7,292 bases of DNA, from NCBI GenBank assembly GCA_029776555.1, contig JAKOSZ010000296.1, positions 1-7,292 on the forward strand. The letters are read 5' to 3'. This DNA is from Bacillota bacterium (GTDB taxonomy: Bacteria; Bacillota; Clostridia; Acetivibrionales; JAKOSZ01). Shown here one piece after another: positions 1 through 4,998 of this stretch (positions within the stretch are counted from its first letter, which is position 1; each line of letters starts with the position of its first letter). Under the pieces are notes generated by a model. The model ran no database searches. It worked only from the letters and a program-made list of their open reading frames with translations, and had not been told where the DNA came from. Made by a program: the position numbers and the translations under genes.

Positions 1-199
1 AACCTGTCCCGAGCCGCCGCCGCCAGGGTCGCCGCTTTATACGCTGCCCAACGTCATATTAACCCCGCATATCGCGGGCTCCATGGGGAAGGAGTGCCGC
101 CGCATGGGCAGATACATGGTGGAAGAGCTTGAGCGGTATGTCGGGGGAGAACCCTTAAGATGGCAGATAACAAGGGAAAAACTGGCGACAATGGCATGA
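1..199 (+). CDS. D-isomer specific 2-hydroxyacid dehydrogenase, C-terminal fragment (5' end outside window)
   Basis: An open frame runs from the left edge (first full codon at base 2) to TGA at 197-199, giving 65 residues. It matches the end of NAD(P)-dependent D-2-hydroxyacid dehydrogenases, which interconvert 2-oxoacids and D-2-hydroxyacids in the cytoplasm. The pattern EPPPPGSPLYTLPNV followed by LTPHIAGS is diagnostic. The Glu at fragment residue 4 (bases 11-13) and the His at residue 23 (bases 68-70) correspond to the catalytic Glu and His of the family; the catalytic Arg and the nucleotide-binding fold lie upstream of the window. The tail (ECRRMGRYMVEELERYVGGEPL) is the usual C-terminal helix, so this end looks intact. 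Substrate cannot be told; glyoxylate/hydroxypyruvate reductase-like enzymes and other D-2-hydroxyacid dehydrogenases share this end. It is codirectional with the ddl gene 145 bases downstream. Confidence 0.88.
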   Translation, partial: TCPEPPPPGSPLYTLPNVILTPHIAGSMGKECRRMGRYMVEELERYVGGEPLRWQITREKLATMA

Positions 200-282
200 A
201 GCGTTATAAGAAGCTTTAACCTGCCATAGTCATAGTAATATATCCGGAAGAGTTGTAAAACCGTAAACAGTGGATATTGAGC

Positions 283-325
283 GGAGAAGCAGGGACAGCG
301 GAGCTGAACACCTGTCCCCTTCTCC
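283..325. repeat. 14-bp inverted repeat with GGGACAG core, upstream of ddl
   Basis: The left arm is GGAGAAG (283-289) plus GGGACAG (292-298), with C290-A291 bulged. The right arm is CTGTCCC (312-318) plus CTTCTCC (319-325). All 14 base pairs are perfect around a 13-base loop. No T-run follows, so it is not a typical intrinsic terminator for the upstream dehydrogenase. It ends six bases before the ddl Shine-Dalgarno and could affect ddl mRNA. The GGGACAG/CTGTCCCCTT core resembles the palindrome at 1399-1440, suggesting a dispersed REP-like family. The rest of the gap (200-282) shows only a weak promoter-like pair (TTTAAC 215-220, TAATAT 236-241, spacing 15), which I do not call. Confidence 0.65.
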
Positions 326-331
326 CTGAAT

Positions 332-338
332 GGGAGGT
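332..338 (+). promoter_or_regulatory. Ribosome binding site that fixes the ddl start at 345
   Basis: GGGAGGT at 332-338 lies six bases before the ATG at 345. The frame is also open from an ATG at 330, but that codon overlaps this site and has no Shine-Dalgarno of its own. The protein from 345 begins MKIVVLAGG, the normal Ddl N-terminus. Confidence 0.8.
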
Positions 339-344
339 AAAGGT

Positions 345-1385
345 ATGAAAATTGTGGTGCTGGCCGGGGGATTAAGCCCGGAGAGAGATGTGTCGCTGTC
401 ATCAGGCTGTTTAATAGCCAACGCCCTTTTGGAAAACGGGCACCGGGTATTGCTCCTGGATCTATATAAGGGCCTGGATTTTACCGGCGACGTTGACGAT
501 TTATTCGTAAGCGGCACGGCAAAAAGATTTAAATATGCTATCCCTGACCGTGAACCTGATTTGGAGAAGCTGGTGTTGGAAAGCGGTCATGGCAAGTCCC
601 TCATAGGGAAAAACGTGATCGAGATCTGCAGGTTTGCGGATGTGGTATTTCTCGCCCTCCACGGCTCTATTGGAGAAAACGGCCAGTTGCAGGCCGTGTT
701 TGACTCTTTCGGGATTTGCTATACGGGAACTGGCTATGCGGGGAGCCTTTTGGCCATGGACAAGGCTTTGTCGAAAGAGCTGATGCGCTTTCACAACCTG
801 CCCACAGCCGATTGGAAAGTGTTTGACACGAAAAAGGACGGTCTTGACAGCATATTAAAAGGTATAGGCTTGCCCTGCGTCATAAAGCCCGTAAGCTGCG
901 GGTCCAGCATTGGTGTTTCCATTGTCAGGGACGAAGACGAACTGGGCAAGGCGGTGGAATACGCGAAAAAGTATGAAAGCCGTTTGCTTGTGGAGAAAAT
1001 GATTAAAGGGCGGGAGTTTTCCGTGGGAATCCTGGAAGGAAAGGCCCTGCCGGTCATTGAGATCGTCCCCGGCGAAGGGTTTTACGACTACAGGAACAAG
1101 TACCAGCCCGGCCTGACCAAAGAGATTTGCCCGGCGGGAATTTCGCGGGAATTAACAGAAAAGCTTCAGGACACAGCCGAAAAGGTACATAGGACATTGC
1201 GGCTGGGGGACTTTTCAAGAATAGATTTCATGGTGGACGATGATGACAACGTATATTGCCTGGAGGCAAACACTCTGCCGGGCATGACCCCGACCAGCCT
1301 CCTGCCCCAGGAGGCCAAAGCGGCAGGGATATCCTATAACGAATTGTGTGAAAAAATCATAGAACTGGCCCTGCGCAGGATTTAA
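345..1385 (+). CDS. ddl: D-alanine--D-alanine ligase
   Basis: 346-residue ATP-grasp ligase that joins two D-alanines for the peptidoglycan stem peptide, in the cytoplasm. Numbering is from the ATG at 345. Visible motifs: N-terminal GGLSPERDVSLSSG (8-21) with E13; LALHGSIGENGQLQ (103-116); ATP-binding KPVSCGSSIGVS (181-192) with K181 and S187; E224 in KGREFSV; the omega-loop FYDYRNKY with Y253; R292 and D294 in SRIDF; and metal/phosphate residues E307 and N309 in LEANTLPGMTPTSL with S318. S187, E224 and Y253 correspond to the Ser-Tyr-Glu triad of E. coli DdlB (S150, E187, Y216). The Tyr predicts D-Ala rather than D-lactate as second substrate. The protein is about 40 residues longer than DdlB. 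The extra length is an N-domain segment at about 42-95, which I recall from other Firmicutes Ddl proteins. Gene and motifs are intact; it converges on the minus-strand GH116 gene. Confidence 0.95.
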   Translation: MKIVVLAGGLSPERDVSLSSGCLIANALLENGHRVLLLDLYKGLDFTGDVDDLFVSGTAKRFKYAIPDREPDLEKLVLESGHGKSLIGKNVIEICRFADVVFLALHGSIGENGQLQAVFDSFGICYTGTGYAGSLLAMDKALSKELMRFHNLPTADWKVFDTKKDGLDSILKGIGLPCVIKPVSCGSSIGVSIVRDEDELGKAVEYAKKYESRLLVEKMIKGREFSVGILEGKALPVIEIVPGEGFYDYRNKYQPGLTKEICPAGISRELTEKLQDTAEKVHRTLRLGDFSRIDFMVDDDDNVYCLEANTLPGMTPTSLLPQEAKAAGISYNELCEKIIELALRRI

Positions 1386-1398
1386 ACCCAAAAAAACA

Positions 1399-1440
1399 GG
1401 GGGACGGGCTCCTGCAGGAGCGCACAGAAGAACCGTCCCC
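1399..1440. repeat. REP-like palindrome with GGGGACGG/CCGTCCCC arms between convergent genes
   Basis: The outer arms GGGGACGG (1400-1407) and CCGTCCCC (1433-1440) pair perfectly. Inside them GCTCCTGCAGGAGC (1408-1421) is a perfect 14-base palindrome, so the unit can fold as a nested or cruciform hairpin. The element lies 13 bases after the ddl stop and 20 bases after the GH116 stop, so it could help end both convergent transcripts. An A-run (1390-1396) precedes it on the plus strand and reads as a T-run on the minus strand. That fits a terminator for the minus-strand gene, although CA separates the run from the stem. The sequence AGAACCGTCCCC followed by TTGTG resembles dispersed palindromic repeats I recall from Clostridia; the family assignment is inference. 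Confidence 0.7.
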
Positions 1441-1460
1441 TTGTGTTCATTGTGCTCTTC

Positions 1461-4079
1461 TTACGCCAGTTCTATTACCAGGCTGCTGCCGGCTTCGATG
1501 GCAACGGGAGTGTCGAAAGTGATATCCGTCCCGTCCTGCCTGAAAGCTGCAGGCGCCCCGGCCAGCGAAAGCGATGCCGCTTTTCTTCCCTTAATAAACG
1601 GCAGGCTTAAAGTGCCGATGGAAAGTTTTCCGTACAGCACCGACAGGGTAATTTTTTCAGCTGTCGCTTTAAAAATGCCCCAGCCCGAATCCAAAGACCA
1701 GAAGCACCTGAAATTGCCGCCGGGCATATGGACCGGGTTGAAGCCCACCATTCCCTTTACCATGTCGAATTTGAAACCGCTGTAAGCAAGCAGGAGGGAG
1801 TAACTTGACATGGCCCTGGCGTAGTTGCTGCCGCACTCAAACTCGTTCCAGGGATTGCGCTTTTCACCGTCAAACCTGTCCCTTACGGCCCTGACCACCT
1901 GGAGTCCCTGGTCTACCAATCCCTCCTGTATCAGGTGGGCGGCAAACTGGTATTCGCAGCCGCTCCAGGGCTCTTCGGCGTAAGGCGCCGGGATGGCAGG
2001 TTTATACTTCCCTTCGGGCCAGTCAAATATGACCACACCGGCTTCGTCGTTGAGGGCGTATATCCGGCAGGGGTTGAAAAACTCCCTGAAACTTCTCTTA
2101 AAGTTGTATTTGAATATTGACTCAAGGGCTTTTTTCACCTGGGCATTGTCGAATATTTCTCCCAGGCCGCAGATGTTAGCGTGCCACTGGGCAATGACCT
2201 GGTCAATGGCGCAGCCTTCGCCCAGCTGGTACTTTATTTCCTGTTTTTCTTCGTTCCAGTAGACCTTAGCCGCGCTGCCGCCTATTATTGCGTCACCCTC
2301 GGAATATAAGTCCAGGATGGACTTGTCCTTAAGGTCAATAAGCTGGTGGTAGTATTCACCGTTAAAGAGGTGGGTGTCGCACCATTTCTTCCCCTTTTCA
2401 AAGAGCTCCATGTACTCTGCGGCCTTGTCCGTCTCCCCGAAGCAGCCGGCTATTTCCGATGCTGCTTTAAGGGCTGCCAGGTAGAAGCCGGTAAGCCAGG
2501 AGTTGGGGCCGAAGAGCTCCATGTCCAGGGTGTGGTGCTGCCTGCCCTCCAGCACCCCGTCCTTGTCCCTGTCCCACCTGTCTTCATTGGTAGGGGACCA
2601 GGCAAATTCCACAGATTTTTTCAGTTCCTCCCAGATGGACTTCAACCACTGGGTATCACCGCTAATCTTCCAATCCCTGTATGCTTTAACCACTCCGCCG
2701 AACTGCCCGTCGGCGCAGGCGCGGAAGCTGGAACGGCCTCTTCCCAGGGGAAGCTGAAGCCTGAAGGCCATGCTGCCGTCTTCCCTCTGGTTGTATTTGT
2801 AGTCGAGACTTCTCATGGAGCGTTCCAGCTTCGGGAACAGGAAAGGCAGCGCGTAGGCGTAATTCCAGACATGGGTACAGGAGCCATCGCAGCAGCCTGC
2901 TTCGGTATGGCAGCCTTCAAAACCGTAAAAAGAGCCGTCGGTAAGCCTCAGACAGGTAGGGCTCTTTAATATGGAAATATTGGCAGATACGGCGTCAATT
3001 ATTTCTTCCGGAAGGCTTGATGAAAACAGTGACTCCTTGAACAACAGCGTTTTATCATACAGGCGGTCCCAGTTTTTAAGGCTGTATACGGCGCTTTCGG
3101 TGGAGTCTTTAAATATCGTGGCGTAATAGTTGAGCCAGGTCCTGGGCTTGCAGCTTCCGGATTCATCGCCTCCGCAGTCGCACTTCTCAGGGTTCCAGTA
3201 GTTGTAGCGGTTGGGGAAATTCCATGTGATTATAAAGCGTAAGGCTCTCTTTTCACCCGGGTTAAGCCTTATATGGCCTGCCAGGGAGCATGTATCGGAA
3301 CCGCGGCCGCCTGCGTCGGAATACACCCTGTTTTTCAGCTTGCCCGGTGTGTTAAAGTCGGACCAGAAGGTGGCGAGATTGTCAAACCAGCTTCCCCTGT
3401 ACCAGTACTGCTGGAGGCTTACGTCGGATGCGTCGGTGGCCACGGTGACGTCTCCGAAGTCGGGGCTTTCGGGGTCCATACCTTCCGCGGCAAGCTTTAT
3501 CAGGCTTAAACCTTCTTTTTCTATAAAGGTGTTTACCCTGCCCTTTGGCACTGGGTTGTTTACGGACAAACAGACGGTGTAATCAAGGGGCAGCTTATGG
3601 GTGTTTTCGATTTCTACGGCAAAAAAGGCGCCGGGTATGCTGGAATCCTTGTCGTCCAACGGTATAAAAGGGTTAAAGGCGGTCATTATCACCTGGCCGG
3701 GGAAATGGGGGTCCAGGAACTTAAGCTGGGCAATGGGGAACTCGCCCCTGAATTCCACGTCCTTAAAATGGGGGACTGAAGCCATTGTTCCCCTTTCGGG
3801 GCCAAAACCAAAACCGCCGAATAACCCGCGGGTCGGTACGCCGGTATAGGGGGGCGGTAGGTCTCCGTTTAAAACCCTGGCGTCGACTACTTTCCCATCC
3901 GCCTCGGCTTTAACGGCAAAGTGGGAGAAGCCGTTAATGCTTCCTTTACTGGGCTTGTTTTTTATCTCCCAGTCCACAAGCCGACCGCTGCCGGAAATAC
4001 CTATGCATCCCGTTCCGATGCCTCCCAAAGGGAAAGATATCTGGCTTGTCCTGCTCCCTTTGTAAATAAACCTGCTCAA
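1461..4079 (-). CDS. GH116 family glycoside hydrolase (GBA2-type, DUF608), likely beta-glucosidase or beta-xylosidase
   Basis: An 872-residue protein. Family GH116 (human GBA2, Sulfolobus SSO1353, Thermoanaerobacterium TxGH116) are retaining beta-glycosidases acting on beta-glucosides, beta-xylosides or related sugars. The N-terminal beta-sandwich domain (about 1-340) opens with the PLGGIGTGCIG motif (17-27). The (alpha/alpha)6 catalytic domain (about 355-770) holds FEGCHTEAG...CTHVWNYA (387-408), DGVLEGRQHHTLDMELFGP (507-525) and NPWNEFECGSNYARAM (742-757). By motif alignment I place the nucleophile at E388 and the acid/base at D519; their spacing of 131 is close to the 127 of SSO1353 (E335/D462). 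E746 and R755 have the same spacing as the sugar-binding E777/R786 of TxGH116. A beta-rich tail (about 775-872) follows. There is no signal peptide or membrane segment, so it is probably cytoplasmic. Start is TTG at 4079, supported by a strong Shine-Dalgarno. Exact substrate is unknown, and no transporter gene is beside it. Confidence 0.88.
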   Translation of the reverse strand: MSRFIYKGSRTSQISFPLGGIGTGCIGISGSGRLVDWEIKNKPSKGSINGFSHFAVKAEADGKVVDARVLNGDLPPPYTGVPTRGLFGGFGFGPERGTMASVPHFKDVEFRGEFPIAQLKFLDPHFPGQVIMTAFNPFIPLDDKDSSIPGAFFAVEIENTHKLPLDYTVCLSVNNPVPKGRVNTFIEKEGLSLIKLAAEGMDPESPDFGDVTVATDASDVSLQQYWYRGSWFDNLATFWSDFNTPGKLKNRVYSDAGGRGSDTCSLAGHIRLNPGEKRALRFIITWNFPNRYNYWNPEKCDCGGDESGSCKPRTWLNYYATIFKDSTESAVYSLKNWDRLYDKTLLFKESLFSSSLPEEIIDAVSANISILKSPTCLRLTDGSFYGFEGCHTEAGCCDGSCTHVWNYAYALPFLFPKLERSMRSLDYKYNQREDGSMAFRLQLPLGRGRSSFRACADGQFGGVVKAYRDWKISGDTQWLKSIWEELKKSVEFAWSPTNEDRWDRDKDGVLEGRQHHTLDMELFGPNSWLTGFYLAALKAASEIAGCFGETDKAAEYMELFEKGKKWCDTHLFNGEYYHQLIDLKDKSILDLYSEGDAIIGGSAAKVYWNEEKQEIKYQLGEGCAIDQVIAQWHANICGLGEIFDNAQVKKALESIFKYNFKRSFREFFNPCRIYALNDEAGVVIFDWPEGKYKPAIPAPYAEEPWSGCEYQFAAHLIQEGLVDQGLQVVRAVRDRFDGEKRNPWNEFECGSNYARAMSSYSLLLAYSGFKFDMVKGMVGFNPVHMPGGNFRCFWSLDSGWGIFKATAEKITLSVLYGKLSIGTLSLPFIKGRKAASLSLAGAPAAFRQDGTDITFDTPVAIEAGSSLVIELA

Positions 4080-4086
4080 TCTCGAT

Positions 4087-4094
4087 CCCTCCTT
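4087..4094 (-). promoter_or_regulatory. Ribosome binding site for the TTG-started GH116 gene
   Basis: Read on the minus strand, AAGGAGGG occupies 4094-4087, followed by a seven-base spacer and TTG at 4079-4077. This near-perfect Shine-Dalgarno decides the TTG start. No in-frame ATG lies between it and the conserved PLGGIGTG motif at residues 17-24. Confidence 0.85.
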
Positions 4095-4119
4095 GAAAAC
4101 TGATTGGCGCGCTAAACCT

Positions 4120-4148
4120 ATTCTACTATTATTTCCTTAAAATTAAAA
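4120..4148 (-). promoter_or_regulatory. Possible sigma-A promoter for the GH116 gene
   Basis: On the minus strand TAGAAT (4125-4120) matches five of six bases of the -10 consensus. Seventeen bases upstream, TTTTAA (4148-4143) matches only three of six of the -35 consensus. Transcription would start near 4112 and give a leader of about 30 bases including the ribosome binding site. It sits in an AT-rich island within otherwise GC-rich DNA. The poor -35 keeps confidence low. Confidence 0.35.
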
Positions 4149-4480
4149 CCCCCGTGGGGCCGGTAGCGGACAGGCTTAATTGCCCGGGCAAGCTTATGTC
4201 CCACCTGGCCCTCAACTGCCCTTAAGCCTTCCTCCCCGGGTAAATTGGATATACCATCCCGGTTTTCGGTCAGCCAGTGTGTTAAGCCGCTTCTTTTTTC
4301 TTTCCATTTCCGCGAAGGGGGCACAGTCCCTGCTCCAACCCTTGCGGAATTGCGGGCGGGTCCAAGCGGCGGGCCGCCGGGATTGGTTTGCAAGCCTCGA
4401 TGTTAAAACCCAGTGCCTCGTTTGTCGATTACTTATTAGAGCACCCTTTTACCTTGCATCGGCGACAGTGTTTAAAGCTC

Positions 4481-4606
4481 GCTGCCCCGGCTGATCCTTT
4501 CCGGGCCGAAGGAGATTCGGGCAGCAGCCGGTTTTGGGAAGGCACTCCGCGGCTTTTTGATTTCCGGCGCGGTTCCGGCCCTGAAGCCGGATCCGGAAAA
4601 ACCGGA
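4481..4606. repeat. Cluster of GC-rich inverted repeats (potential structured RNA or DNA hairpins)
   Basis: Four consecutive inverted repeats are visible. GCTGCCC (4481-4487) pairs with GGGCAGC (4519-4525) and encloses CCTT (4496-4499) with AAGG (4509-4512). CCGCG (4547-4551) pairs with CGCGG (4568-4572). TCCGGC (4574-4579) pairs with GCCGGA (4586-4591) across a six-base loop. TCCGG (4592-4596) pairs with CCGGA (4602-4606) across AAAAA. The last two hairpins abut. GC-rich DNA produces some of this by chance, and I see no promoter clearly driving the stretch, so function is unassigned. Confidence 0.4.
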
Positions 4607-4617
4607 GGAAGGGTTCT

Positions 4618-4739
4618 TTTGGCTCAGGGGTAAAAGGAATTACTCAACCATGGGACGGTTCTATTGAATAAGGGGGGTAAAAAGCATTACAGGTTTGACA
4701 GTTTAACGGCTGTACCGGTGCTTCCCTTTGGCTCAGGGG
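4618..4739 (+). repeat. 13-base direct repeat pair, TTTGGCTCAGGGG
   Basis: TTTGGCTCAGGGG occurs at 4618-4630 and again at 4727-4739, with 96 bases between the copies. Each is followed by a purine-rich tract. The copies could be remnants of a small duplication or paired binding sites upstream of the chemoreceptor gene. No function is recognisable. Confidence 0.5.
4652..4666 (+). repeat. Half copy of the GGGACGG palindrome core
   Basis: GGGACGGTTCTATTG at 4652-4666 begins as the reverse complement of the AGAACCGTCCC right arm of the 1399-1440 palindrome (GGGACGGTTCT, eleven identical bases). No matching CCGTCCC arm follows within about 50 bases, so this appears to be a decayed or half element. 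Confidence 0.45.
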
Positions 4740-4787
4740 AAAGGGCAGCCGGGATGTAAGAAAAGCAGTAAATACCGGAGAAGATGT

Positions 4788-4815
4788 TTGAAAATGAAGA
4801 ATATTGTGGTATACT
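4788..4815 (+). promoter_or_regulatory. Sigma-A type promoter for the chemoreceptor gene
   Basis: TTGAAA (4788-4793) and TATACT (4810-4815) are separated by 16 bases, and TGG directly before the -10 gives an extended -10 (TGnTATACT). Both boxes are close to consensus. Transcription would start around 4822. I see no flagellar sigma-D type -10 (GCCGATAA), the usual motility promoter. Confidence 0.7.
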
Positions 4816-4821
4816 CTTGTT

Positions 4822-4998
4822 GGAAACATATTATGCCAATTGAGTAATGCGGCATATGGCGGCCTTTATGACATGTTTCGACAGGAGCGGCAGATGAAAA
4901 CAGCATTTGGGAGCAAGGTTTACCCCGAGAGGGTTTTTGCGCTTGTTTGCGCCGGTTTTAAGTAAGATGAAACTGTAAAACTTGGTGGAGGATAGGCT
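4822..4998 (+). other. Chemoreceptor mRNA leader, about 175 bases
   Basis: From the predicted transcription start to the ATG the leader is unusually long. It can form a small hairpin near its 5' end (TATGCC 4832-4837 with GGCATA 4851-4856) and two weak ones further on: ACCC/GGGT around CGAGA at 4922-4934, and GCGC/GCGC at 4939-4952, where TTTGCGC is also directly repeated (4936-4942, 4946-4952). I looked for a cyclic di-GMP riboswitch, which often precedes such genes in Clostridia, and did not find its conserved motifs. The ribosome binding site GGAGG is at 4987-4991, seven bases before the ATG at 4999, and favours that start over the ATG at 5005. Confidence 0.45.

Larger units (their letters stand above)
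4149..4780. other. Long intergenic stretch without a supported gene
   Basis: About 630 bases between the two divergent promoters. Short open frames occur on both strands (for example 91 codons on minus at 4393-4118, and 104 and 81 codons on plus starting at 4180 and 4388). None has a good Shine-Dalgarno, a recognisable domain or a hydrophobicity pattern I trust, and they overlap one another. I see no tRNA, rRNA, CRISPR array, intact transposase or group II intron domain V. Distinguishable contents are GC-rich potential hairpins (4481-4606), a 13-base direct repeat (4618-4630 and 4727-4739) and a half copy of the palindrome core (4652-4666). It may be a decayed gene or mobile-element remnant, or an uncharacterised structured RNA. 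Confidence 0.5.

Noticed and set aside
330..344. Earlier ATG start for ddl at 330
   Set aside because: It overlaps the strong Shine-Dalgarno at 332-338, which is correctly spaced for the ATG at 345.
345..1385. VanA-type D-Ala-D-lactate ligase
   Set aside because: The omega-loop has the FYDY...KY pattern with Y253 as in D-Ala-D-Ala ligases, and no vanX homolog follows.
2346..2969. 207-codon plus-strand open frame inside the GH116 gene
   Set aside because: The minus-strand frame there carries the catalytic motifs; the plus-strand frame is a shadow.
4118..4393. 91-codon open frame on the minus strand upstream of the GH116 gene
   Set aside because: It would use TTG with no Shine-Dalgarno, shows no recognisable domain, and spans the likely GH116 promoter. 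I could not tell it from chance.
4180..4633. Overlapping plus-strand open frames starting at 4180 and 4388
   Set aside because: They overlap in different frames, have no ribosome binding site, and show no family motif.
4822..4998. Cyclic di-GMP (GEMM) riboswitch in the chemoreceptor leader
   Set aside because: Such riboswitches often precede chemoreceptor genes in Clostridia, but the conserved GGGCAAACC and GGACGCAAAGCC-type segments are absent.
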